Assembly (NCBI RefSeq): GCF_010093595.1
Contig: NW_022985472.1
Span: 339,168-403,167, forward strand
From: Mytilinidion resinicola
Taxonomy: Eukaryota > Ascomycota > Dothideomycetes > Mytilinidiales > Mytilinidiaceae
Direction of reading: 5' to 3'
DNA length: 64,000 bases
Position numbers and translations under genes: made by a program. How positions within the stretch are numbered: position 1 is the stretch's first letter; each line of letters starts with the position of its first letter. Shown in pieces: positions 10,578-22,050 of the stretch. The notes beneath the pieces were generated by a model. That model did not search any database, had not been told where the DNA came from, and saw only the letters and a list, made by a program, of their open reading frames with translations.

Positions 10578-12960
10578 ACGGGGAGGCGGCGAGTCTTGAT
10601 GTCGCGTGTTGGAATTAACAAAACTTACTTTCGTTAAAGCTGATCTTATACTACTGTTATCGTTCTAACTCTGCCATTCCATATCCATCCTCTTAACTAT
10701 TTTTTTCTGGCTCTATCATCTTAATTATACCATTCTAACTCTACCATCCCTACCTACATCACGAAGTCGCAGAAACCCTTGTCGAACCTCCTTTACGGCG
10801 TCAGGCCTCAATCTCTACACTAACAAGCCAATCCTACCCTAGAGAAAGCAACTCCGCGACCGAAAATGCCTCTCCTCCTTTTCCCGTCCGAGTCCCAAGC
10901 CGACATCTCAATGGCATCGAAACTCCCTCGACCCGCTTCTCTACCGCCCTCACTAGTCGATCTACCCCATCGCCTGCGGATGAGGCTGGGTTGGGATTGT
11001 CTCCCGCGGTGGGATTTGGAGAAGGTAGTGCTGAGACCATGCGCAGTTCTTGCTTGCTACCTCACATTCGTGTATAATGCTTCCCTTGTCGACTTTGGGG
11101 TTCGGTGGGAGGGGACCATGCAGGCTTGACTATGCCCAGAACTCGCCTGAATGTGCGCAAAGAAAGGGTTCAATTCATGACCTATGTCCAAAATCCTAGG
11201 GTTAATGTTGCCTCGATGAACAAAGTCGCCAACCAATCTTTTTACCGTCCATAGATTATTTCTATTCGTCGGCTTTAAATGCAGTATCTCGCTACCAGCC
11301 TTGAATTTCACAGCGCGGAAAAGCAAAAAAAGAGGGTCTAGCCTCGCTTTTGACCCTTTCCCGGAACGCCGCCAGGCCTGCGTGAAAGATTCGCACGCCC
11401 GCATCCGAAAATCCTAATAGACAATTAAAGACGGAGACGGAGTAGCAACTCGGCCATTGGCTACCCCTTATAGAAGGTATCTCGGTAGCGTCGTCTTGCG
11501 TTTGATGAAAGGCGCCCAGCCCTCTGCGCGATCGACGGGATCACTCCCCTCGGAGTCGTCTCGAGATGGGCCAGGGTTCGGGGACAGCCACAGCCGACGC
11601 CAGGCACAGCCGACCGGGGGCGTCGAAATGGGCAAGGCGCCCCTCAGCAGACGATTGGCGAGTGCGGAAAATGATCGTATTTTGGGGATTCGTCGGGGGC
11701 GCGAATTCATGCTTTGCGGTGCGAAAACTCGGCTCAGGAGTGATTGTGGTCCGGGTCATTTGAGCTGTCGTCGTGCGGCGATGGCTGAGCTGGCTGGGAC
11801 GGCGATGGCTGGGTAGATTTGAGCTGAAGACCGAATCTATGGCTCTGAGACTTTCTCTCTACCTCTGGCGAGGCTCAATCAGTGCGACCATAATCAGATT
11901 CTAGAACTTGAATGGCGCGTTTCGCATGAACAACGGGTCCGCTTTGGGCGGGAGGCGAAGCAAGGATAGACGTGGAGGGTGGTGTTTTGAATCGTGGTTC
12001 TCGGAGATGAGAGAACCAGGCACAGTTGCATCGAGGGCTCGAAAACGGAAGACGGGGGTTCGAGAGCGAGATCATACATGTTTGTTCTGATGGTGGGGAG
12101 ATGCGTGTTTGAGGTACACAGCAATTGTGGGTGTGAAGCATGATCGGCAGCTACATATCTGGAGGCTGGAGACGGCACAAGACCCGAATACGGGCCCGGT
12201 GAAGAACGACAGCATGGCCTGCGCTCAAGGCGATGGCGTGGGGAGACTTGGGATGGGAGAGAGGAGAGAGAGGGGTTGGAGTCGTGATTGGGTGCTGGGG
12301 CGTTTCATATTTGCGGAAACATTACACCGGTTACGTGAATCAGGGTCGGACAGTCAGCAGAGATAGATGAATCGGGTACCACGATTGGCCATGGAGACAC
12401 TAATTCAGCCTTACGCTGTAACACAGAAACTCCCTAGCCACGAGATTTGCCGCCAGCGGTCCAGCAGCCGCTCCCCTTAGCGAATCAAGTGCCGACTCCC
12501 GCGACTTCATGTTGCAGCGCCTCTCCCCTTTTGTTTCAACATCTGCACCATGCAAAAACCATCCCGCCCAGCGACTCGCCTTATCGAGTGGCCAGCGTGT
12601 TTCTGCACCTGTTTCAACGCCCTCTGCGCTGTGCTAGCCAACAATGTCGGTGAAACAGCCTGTTTGCGCGGCCCACGCCTCCTAACCCAGCCACTGTGAT
12701 CTCTTCACCACGCAGCATCCCTCCGCTGTCCCAGGCACCGCCATGGAGGGCCCCGGGAGGCCTTGCGTCCCGCATGCAGCGTCCGGCTACTCCGACCACA
12801 CGCCGCCGCAGAGGCCGCTTTGCAGCTGGGCCGTTGAAACAAGCCTTGCCTGCCCTGTCCTTCACCCGCGGCCACCCCTCAGGTACCACGACTGCTGTCG
12901 AATCGAGCCGCTCTCCGAGGACGTGGCCCACACGCCGCCCCGGCTGAGGTTTGGACATGC
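10578..12960. other. 2.4-kb intergenic stretch, no gene seen
   Basis: Both strands carry only short, compositionally biased frames. 10640-10830 is rich in short CT and TTA runs. 12440-12950 is GC-rich and probably part of the long upstream region of the glucanase gene. Confidence 0.4.
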
Positions 12961-12961
12961 C

Positions 12962-12970
12962 GCTATATAG
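12962..12970 (+). promoter_or_regulatory. TATA box of the GH16 gene
   Basis: GCTATATAG lies about 130 bases before the GH16 start codon. It is followed by a CT-rich stretch (12979-13060) typical of fungal transcription start regions. Confidence 0.5.
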
Positions 12971-13096
12971 AGCCAGACCCCCCTCTGGCCGCTTTCCTTT
13001 TCCGTCACATCGATTCTCGTATTCTCTTCTTTACTTCTTCATAGCGTCTTTCCACGAAGCGGCCAGCACGCTCTCACAGTCACTCCTTTAGACAAG

Positions 13097-14765
13097 ATGC
13101 TTTTCTCTACGCTCCTTACCGCTGCTGCTCTCATCCGCCTTAGCATAGCTGGCTATGTTTTGCAGGATGACTACAGCTCTGCAAACTTCTTCAACATGTT
13201 TGACTTTTTCACCGGTGACGATCCTACCAATGGTGTGTGTTACTTCGATTGAGGAAAGGGCTATGGCTGACTGAGAAGGTTTCGTGCAATATGTCGATTC
13301 AAGCACTGCATCAAGCACTAACTTGACCTCTACCCCTAATGGAAACGTCTATCTGGGAGTGGACCATACCAACGACACTCCAAACGGAAGGCCGAGCGTC
13401 CGTCTCACCAGCAAGGCGTCCTACGACAGTGGCCTGGTCATCTTGGACCTCGCTCATATGCCTGCTGGTTGTGGAACTTGGCCTGCTTTCTGGATGGTCG
13501 GACCTAGCTGGCCCAGCAAGTGAGTTAGCCACTACTTGAGATCTTTCCAGACGCTAATATAGTGAAGTGGCGAGATTGATATTATCGAAGGAGTCAACGA
13601 GCAAGCATCCAACGCCATGACCCTCCACACGGGCCCCGGCTGTGCCATCACCAACGGCGGCGGCTTCTCCGGCTCCATCAGCACCGACAATTGCGACGTC
13701 AACGCTGATGGCCAGTCTAAGAATGCTGGCTGCCAAATCGTCGACTCTTCCACCGTTAGCTACGGTGCCGGGCTGAACAATAATGGTGGCGGTGTCTTCG
13801 CGACCGAATGGACCTCCACCGCCATCAATATTTACTTCTTCCCCCGCGGCTCAGTCCCCTCTGACATCAACAGCTCTCCTGACCCATCTGGCTGGGGAGA
13901 GCCTAGTGCCACGTTCAAGGGAGCCTGTGATATTGCTACCACATTCAAGAGCCAGCAGATTGTGTTTGACACTACCTTCTGCGGTGATTGGGCCGGCGCT
14001 GTTTGGAGCAGTGGCTCTTGCGCGTCGAAAGCTGACAGCTGCAACTCCTTCGTCCAGAATAACCCCTCCTCCTTTTCAGAGGCCTACTGGAGCATTAACT
14101 CGCTCAAGGTTTTCCAACAAAGCGCGGACACGCCCTTGGATAGCTTCTCCACCTCCAAGTCCCAATCTTCGGCCGTCGTCTCTACCATTGTTGCCTCAAC
14201 CTCAGATCTTGTCCCATCTCTCTCGATTCCCTCCCTCTCGATCCCCTCCCTCTCCCTCGGCTTCCCAACTCCCTCCGAAACGAAGACCACCTTCGCAATC
14301 TTTACCAAGACTAGCGCCGCCGCACCTTTCCCGACTCTTAGCTCCAACTCCACCGGAGGAGTCTTCCCCACTGGCTCCGGCATCTTCGCGACAGGCACCG
14401 GCACCGTCGCGCCCTTCCCCTTCCCAAACCAAAATGCCACCAACAGCACCTTCCCCACTGCTTCAGGCTCGAAATCGACCGTTACCCAAACGATCACGCT
14501 GACCGAGACCGTGAACCCTGGGGATGCTGTGACTGCTACGAGCTCTTCAGGGGCTGTATCAAGCGCGGCGGTTACCAGTGCGCCTGCGAGTGTGAGTGCA
14601 CCAGCCGGAAACCCGAACAACCCGATGGCATTCAGCCGTCTCCACCACAATCACTTTTCACCACCCAGCAAGCGTGGCGAGAGTGAGATCAAGTCTGAGA
14701 AAGCGGCTCGGAGGCGCGCGCGTCATTTAGCTCAGTTGAAGGAGAAGAGGCACGGTTCCTCGTAG
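13097..14765 (+). CDS. Secreted GH16 endo-1,3(4)-beta-glucanase-like enzyme
   Basis: Three exons, 13097-13232, 13279-13519 and 13568-14765 (introns 46 and 48 bp), give 524 residues. A signal peptide (MLFSTLLTAAALIRLSIAGY) is followed by a GH16 domain. Its active-site motif GEIDIIEGVNEQ contains the two catalytic acids in the ExDxxE pattern, and the splice between exons 2 and 3 falls at NG-EID. Other family blocks are GYVLQDDYSS, GCGTWPAFWMVGP, and the TLHTGPGC and FCGDWAG segments. From about residue 330 the chain becomes Ser/Thr/Pro-rich, as in wall-attached forms. It ends in a basic KAARRRARHLAQLKEKR segment, so I see no GPI signal. It likely hydrolyses mixed or 1,3-beta-glucan in the cell wall or outside the cell. 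Confidence 0.92.
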
Positions 14766-16150
14766 ATATCTTCACGAATGAATGGGGTAGGTCGGTTAGT
14801 TGGACCAGTACACTTCTTGTAGATAACATTTATATTTCTTTTTCGGATGGGATAGGATTGGTGTGGGTCAAGTCTATGGATATATGGACATGTCACTGGT
14901 ATGTGACGGTGGAAATCTGGGTTTGATATATCCATGGTATCATACGAAATTCATCAGATATACATATCGGTTTTCATGACTTCTCGATTTCTTTTTCAAC
15001 TCTGCGAAGCGACGACAATATCTCCCTTTTCCAACTTCTCAAAACCATCACCATTAGATCTAGTCACGATCTCATCACGTGCTCATCCTTCTAATTACCC
15101 TCATCACTCCTTCTCGTCTTGACTCATCTCATAATTCTTATTCGCTCGTCTTCATTCTCATCTTCCTGCCTACACTGTCCCTATTCCGTCCTCATCGCCC
15201 GGTTCCTTCCCCGGAACTGTCACGTCGGAGCGTCACGTCCCCGCTCTCTTCCGCCCGCCGTGACACTCCTCTACTCCTATTCGCCCTCTCTATCACATGT
15301 TCGCTGCGTCGGCCATACCGCTCATCCCTTCTCGTCATCATTCCGGCTTCACTCTCGTTCTCCGATCACTTTCGCTCCTCGTACCACTCCTCCCCTCCCC
15401 CCATTCGCTCCCGCTCTTCACATGCTCGCTACGCCGATCATCCACGTCTTCCCTTCTGACCCGGCGCGATAAAGTCCCGGATGTGCTCCCGGGGAACTCG
15501 TTCCCGACGCACCTCGTGCTCATGACGTGGTTCCACGGCGTAGTACAGGGAGTATCGGGAACATCGGGAAGAGGGGAGCGCATGTGAGGGCCAGCGCAGT
15601 GCCGGTTTCGGCGAGGGCGGGTATATAGGAATGCCGTAGCCCCCGAGGAAGTTGGTTCTTCAGAGCAGAGAGGAGGTGGGAGATGAGGAGGGAGGAGTTG
15701 GAAATCAGAAAAGACATCGACAGAAACGCACATGGTGTGGAGGGTGTGTGGGAGGGTCTTGGTGTGAGAAGATTGTGGAGCATGGTGTGGAGGGGATGCT
15801 TGGGGTTCGAAAATATTCAAGCCCTAGAACTGATGGTGTGGAGGTGGGCTGGGCTGGGAGTTGTTGTGGGAGTTGGTATCGAGGAGTGAGAAAAAACCGC
15901 TCATCTGATCGGGAAATGAGTGGGGAGGGGGAAGGGGAGGGGTGTGGGGTGTGGGTGTGGGTGTGGGTGTGGAGATCTGAATCGAGACCCTGCACCCATC
16001 AGCAGCATGGGGAGTGGTGGAGATGTGGCTTTGCTGATCAAATACATCAATCGAGGCAATAGCTGCATGGCTGTGGGAGTTGGGGGTCCCAATACGCAAC
16101 GTCTCACTCGTTGATGGCGGTGTCTCTGGGCCATATCACAATCTGGAGTA
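14766..16150. other. Intergenic: pyrimidine-rich, then purine/G-rich stretch
   Basis: 15060-15440 is strongly CT-rich on the + strand and 15650-15960 is G/A-rich. A TATA-like GTATATAGG lies at 15621-15629 with no gene after it that I can support. The frames here are composition artefacts. Confidence 0.4.
15922..15972 (+). repeat. G-rich tract with GGGTGT microsatellite
   Basis: Runs of GGGG separated by single A or GAA are followed by about four GGGTGT units. Four or more G-runs close together could form a G-quadruplex. The unit is not the fungal telomere repeat TTAGGG. Confidence 0.7.
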
Positions 16151-16154
16151 GTCC

Positions 16155-19100
16155 GAACGTATGTGAGCGTGTTTCTGGGGATCAAAGATGCGTCGAAGTT
16201 CGCAATGGCGGTGCCCTCTGGATCGGAGCATTCAGTCAGGTCTAACAGAAGTGTGATATGGGTATGTGTGCCTGTGGATCGAAAAGATTACACCTGTCTA
16301 GCTACATGTGGCAGCGTCTCTGGATCCCAGCATCCAGATCAGTTACCGCAGTGTTTAACATTCACGGCACGGGCGTGTGTCCTGTTGATCAAAACATGTT
16401 ACTGGGCAACACAATGGCTGATTGCTGTACCAAAACCAGACCGTAAACCATGATATGACTTTGCGTCCTCCGGATCGAGCATTTCGGCCAGCCAAGTACG
16501 GACTGACGAACTTCGTCATGTCGACCTAGCCTTCTACCGCTACTTCATCTAGCGCCGTCCCATCTATCGCGGCCTCATAATCCCCGTCCACCCAATCGAT
16601 AATGGTGTGTGTTCTGGACTGGATCGGAGCATCTAAGATATCCCCAAAAATGCCATGGGTGTGTTTGGGGATCAAAAGGATACTTAGAGGCATACTATGC
16701 GTACTACCCTGGGTCGAAGCGTTTATATCAACTCGCCCAATCAGTGCATGAGTGCGTGTTCGGTAAATCGAGACGTATCTGACATGCACGCCATGGCTGT
16801 GTTTTTTGCAGTAAAGCCTTCGAAAGGCGTTCAAATGTCTGCATCAGATTCCCAATACTCTTACAGTGGTGGCTCATGGCTGGGGGAGCGGTGAATCCAA
16901 AAAAGCGTCGTGGCCATTCGTGGAATGGCTGTGTCTTGTGAATTGCAGCATTCGCCTCTCGATGCATCAAACCCGTAAACGAGCGGCTCGCATGGCCGTG
17001 GTTCCTGGGTCGGAGCATCCACACTACAGTCCTCCGGCCTAAGTTTGGGCACTCCTTCTTGCCACCGCTTGAGATACTCCGGCGGGGTTTCAAAAATCCC
17101 AACGCCATGTAAAGGCTGATGCAGTAGGAAATTGGTAACCTCATGGATAATGTGATACCGGTGAGCTAGGGCACCCCTCACAGTGGTGTTCGGAGGGCAA
17201 GAGGAGAAGCCGTGTAGTCAAACATGCGCAAACCCGATTTTATGGCGGAATACTGTATCCAAATCCTGCATTAACCCCAGGCATGGGAGTGCGTCTGCAT
17301 CGAAAGTTGCCTTTGCAAGCCTCCGATGGCTGCGTGTTCTGAATCGGAGCGTCTTAGATTGGTCAGTTTGCCTTCCTAGAACACCCCCAAATCGGAGACG
17401 TCGTCATGGATCGAAACTAAAGTCTTGACTGAGGTATGGCTGCATCTTGAACCAAAGCATCAAGAATATTATTCATCAACGTCTATGTGTGTGTGTGGCT
17501 GCGGATCAACTTCCTCTTCTGGACTGAAATGGGTGGTTTCTGGGCTGGAGCGTCTAAAACTAAACCGTTCCAAACTGCAGCTGCTGATGTTGCATGGAGG
17601 AGTGTCTGTGTGGTCAATAGGGCTGAAAAGCACGCTGCAGAAACGAATGGCTGCGTCTCCTGAATCGAAGCGTCTGGAGCTGTTTGATAAGGCCCTCCCA
17701 GAACACCCCCTAACGGGGGGTGTTTTGATGGATTGAGAAGCCGTCACTTCGATGATCAATGGTTGCATCTCGGATCAAAGCGTTAAAAGCCCGCCGTATC
17801 AACAAGCATGGTTGCGCGTTGCTGATAACGAAAATCGCAATATGTTTCTCCATAATGGCAGCATCCTTTGGGTTGGAGCATCTAACAATTAAACGGTCCA
17901 AACCGACCACGCGAAGCTTTCCATGACTGTGGGAGCTGTGCGGCCATCAACTGGGGGTCACTGGTAACGATGGCCGAATCCCTGGACCCCAACGTCGTAA
18001 ACAGGTTATGCACCGGGCGTTCCACTTCAGATAGCTGAGGTATTGATCGAAATTCTGCGTAAGGCCTTCGCATGACTGCAGCTTCTGGATCGGGGCGTTT
18101 AATTCAATTGTATCAGCATACAAGCATCGCAACCTGGATCATGGGAGCGTGCCGGTAGAGCGAAACGCCTAGCAAGATAGCGTCATGACTAGGTCATTAG
18201 ATCAGAGCGTCGAAACAGTTCGAGAAGCTGCTGGGGTTATGCTACGATAGGGGAAGTTGTGCATTCAAAGTATTGCAGTGGCATGACTGATGAGCTGTGT
18301 CGTCTGGGCCGAAGCGTTCATACCACCTAATACTCCTGGACCATGGGAGTGGTCCGTGAATCGAAATCTCTGCAATGCTGTTCAATGACTGCGTTTTCTA
18401 GGCTCGAGCGTCTTAATCAGCTCAATTACGGAGCAGTCAATCTTCCAGGGTGGTGTGTCTGAGGATCTGATGATCTATAGCACAGGGTAATTGGCGACTG
18501 CGTCTCTGGATTGGAGCATTCATACTAAATGCCGCAACACACCGTCTGCATGCGTGTATTGTACAGATCCAACGTAGACTATCTCACTATGGCCAATAGC
18601 AGCCTTCTCTAAGCTATAGTGTTAATACAGCCGGGAAGAGATCTTTGAGGTTATATAACATACGGATTAATGAAAGGACGCATCCAACTCCCGATGATGG
18701 TGTTTTCTGGGCATAATATCCAAACTCCAATCCCTATGAGAGCGGGTCTCTGGATCCGGACTCGAGGGACTTCACACGACGGCAGAGCAGTCCACGGAAT
18801 CAGGGTGGGAGTCGAACTTGAATCTGATTCCTGGAAAGAAATCAAAGTACCTGATTCAGAGGAAGCGGCAAAGTAATCTCGTTTGAATCTATTGTGATGC
18901 ATTGGAGCACCTCACACGGTGGGAATGCAGGTGCAGCGTAAAATCGTCTTTGCTCCTGGTCTATGAGTGTGTCTTGTGGACTACTGATGTTTCACTTGGC
19001 GAACTGTCGGCTTCGCCGTCTGGGCCGAAGAGTCAATATTGATGAAATCTACTTCAGGGCTGTGACATGTGTATCCTGCGGACTTAAAATGCCGCTCACT

Positions 19101-22050
19101 GCGGATCATGCATATATCTGCTCAGTTCAAGGTCGTTACCAGGACTTCCAGGCAATCAATCCAACAAATGCCAAATACATCACTTCATGGGTACTCTCGT
19201 GTGTCTTGAAAAACCGAGGCATGTATGGCCATGGCTGCGTCTTCTGGACCGCACTGTTAGTTCTCTCAGGAAAACTATCCTTGCCGCCTTGCCATGGCTA
19301 GAGAAAAGAAGGAATAGTAATATTGAATGCCGGTACCCCATGGATCGCAGCATCCGAACTGCTACGCTCGACTCCTGTTATGTTATGGGTGTGTGCCGTG
19401 AATTGAATCCAGGTATCCCACCTTTGTAATGGTGGCACTGTCGTAGTTGCGTCCCTTATACTGGAGCGTCACTGAAATATACAAGTCAGAGGAGTCATAG
19501 CTGGCGGCCTGTAAACCTAAAAACAGCGACTTGTCAAATGACTGTACCTTCTGGACTAGATTATCCACATAACTTACAAAAACATCTGCACTATTCTGGC
19601 CTATGGGTGTGTTGTGGGGATCTAAAATGCTCTAAACCTCCAAATCATGATAGTGCCTACAGCCTCGGGCGGCCGCAAATTGCTGCAGCTTGCGAAATAT
19701 ATGGGTCTTCGTCTCGTGAATCTAAACAGCGGAGCCTGTGATATTGTGGCGGTGCCTTATAAAAAGAAGAATCCGCCCCCGTAAAAGGAAGCACATAAGG
19801 TTATTGATGCTTCGTGTGTATCTTGGACACAGAAACAACAAAACCTAGGACAGATCTCTGTATACTCTGAATCGGAGCGTTGGAAACCGTCAATAAGCAG
19901 CTGCCCAGCATCGAAACAAGAGGTGCACATTTTATGCATTGCTGCACCTTCTAGCTCGCACCCCGTTATAAGATAGTCTAGGAGTTGGCGATGGGCCGTG
20001 CGCTACGAGCACTTGAACAAAAAAGAAAAAAAGAGAGAAGGAAGCCATGAGTATGCCTCTTAATCGAAGCCTTTACACTTGTTATTGGGCTGGAGAACAA
20101 TTTTTGATGTGTGTGGGGTTGATTCGCAAAGAAAGCTTGTCGAGGCCGAGCTCTCATAGCTATGTGCTCTAGTTCAAAAGATTGCACACGGTTGGCCCAT
20201 GTGTCGTGAAGATTGGAATAAAATTCCTGCGAAATAGGCTGTGGATGTTTTCTGAACCCCATCATCTACCCCCTTTACAACCCGATTACAAAAGCTATAT
20301 GTGTCTTCTGGATCGAAGGGCAGGTCTGAAATACCGATATGGCAGCATCTTTTGGATTGAACAGTGACCACACGTTCGGCGGCAAGAAGCTTTACCGACT
20401 CGTCGTGCGCATTCAAAGCATGCTAATATTTTGACCCGCATGGCATTGCGTCCTGTGGAGCTTCAGAAGCTGGATCAGCAAACTGTGATGAGTGTTAGCT
20501 AGATCTAAGCCTCTACACCTCTCACACGATGGCTTTGAAGCTGGATATGTATACAGTATCAGGCTATAAGTTCGGAAACGCGAATATATCACTATCCCGA
20601 CCCCACTCTTGCTCGATCGACACCACTGTAAAGAGTGCCTTGGATAGCAGGTTTTCGCTTCGTCAATAGGTAGTCTAATCTCCACTACGTCCGAAAGATT
20701 TCCTACGGCGGACATGTTATGGCTGGGTACTTTCACACTAAATTGATCGCCTTTTCCAACCCTGGATTCGTGCCTTGGGATCAAATATGATAAGAGAGAG
20801 AGAGAGTATGAGGGCTGTTTGCGGAACCCCTCGAAAAGGCGAGCAATCGTTGATTGCTTTGCCATTCGAACAAATAAACGAGCATCGAGACCAATGGCAC
20901 TGTGCCTTGGGATCAAACTTTCAAAGAAGGACTCGCAATGGGTATTTACAGTGTGGATTTAAAAGTTCAGCCTCAACTCCAACATGGTCGTGTGCTCTGC
21001 ATTGAAAACACCGAAAATGGGCTGGATAACAGGCTGCTTTGTGGATTAAAAACTTTCATTTCAGAGGCTTGAATGGCTGTGTGCCTTGAGGTCGAAACTA
21101 CTCACAAAGACAACCGATGGCTGCCTGTGTTGGGATTCAAATCTCGGGGCTTCCCTGGCCATGGTCTGTGGAGATATAGATCAAAATGGTCTTGCAAAGC
21201 ACATAATGACCGTTTGCTTTCCAGACTTGAAGTAATCAACGCGGCGGAACATGGCTTTATAAATTCAAGATGGCCAGAACTAATGGCCGTGTGCCTTCTG
21301 GATCAAAACCTGAGAGGGTCCGCGACGCATGAGACATATTCGTGAGCATGGTTCACGCTTCACGAGGAACCGGCCGACGATACTCAAAAGCAGCTATTCG
21401 GTACGGCATTACCACTGTGTTTGATGACTTAATTGCACTCCAGACTATGCAAAGCTACTCCAGAGGTTGACTTAGAAATAGACGGGGGTTTCCGATGAGA
21501 CGGTGGCTTTCAAGGACGTGTAACGAGTTACGTGTTTTTCAAAACACTAATCTTACACCTAATTGCTCGCTATGTTTCAGGATTGAGCCGTCCACCTATC
21601 AGTGGGCCAGCAATAGCTGTTTGCTTCCCGTAACAAAGCAAGATTCAAGGGGAGTACATGGCGTAGCAACGGAGTGTCGCATACGTTGCACGGCTTTGCT
21701 TTCCTTGATCAAATCTACGCGAGCTACTAAAGATGGCTATGTGCTTTGGTATCGGAAACATTGCGCACTTGTGCACTATGGTGGTTCGTGGTGTGAACAG
21801 AAAAAAGGGTCCTAAGAAAACCAGCTGTATACCTTGCTTTCAGCTAGTTTATAAAGATCTCGCGGCCGACCTGTACGGCTCCCTTCCTTCTGGATCAAGA
21901 TTCTACTGGATTCTAGCTATGGCTCTGTGCATTGGAATCAAGAAGTCGCCCATCATGTAAAATATGGGTATTTGCCTTCGGGATCCGAGAACCTCGAGGA
22001 TCATAGGGGCATGGCTGTGCAACTGCCAGCCGGATTCGCTATAGGGCTGT
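16155..22050. repeat. Degenerate tandem satellite, about 45-bp monomer / 105-bp dimer
   Basis: A box close to ATGGCTGCGTCTTCTGGATC followed by GRAGCGTCTAA recurs dozens of times, all in + orientation. In the left part, B boxes start near 16304, 16411, 16697, 16793, 16925, 17326, 17436, 17529, 17647, 17759, 17855, 17970, 18072, 18185, 18283, 18385 and 18494. Adjacent boxes lie mostly 95-117 bases apart. A variant A box (CATGGGAGTGYGTCTG then ATCGAAA) sits 42-50 bases before many of them (16258, 16655, 16748, 17282, 18140, 18342). Spacers also match: AACAATTAAACGGTCCAAAC near 17884 resembles AAACTAAACCGTTCCAAAC near 17555. From about 20 kb a variant ending TGGATCAAAAC predominates, often at about 45-base steps (21073, 21118, 21161). 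No protein frame follows the period. Base composition is not extremely AT-rich. A non-coding, heavily diverged minisatellite or satellite is the best description. Confidence 0.85.

Noticed and set aside
11057..11816. Frames of 115 and 119 codons on opposite strands
   Set aside because: No family features, signal peptide or splice support on either strand.
15922..15972. Telomere repeat
   Set aside because: The unit is GGGTGT, not TTAGGG, and the tract is short and internal.
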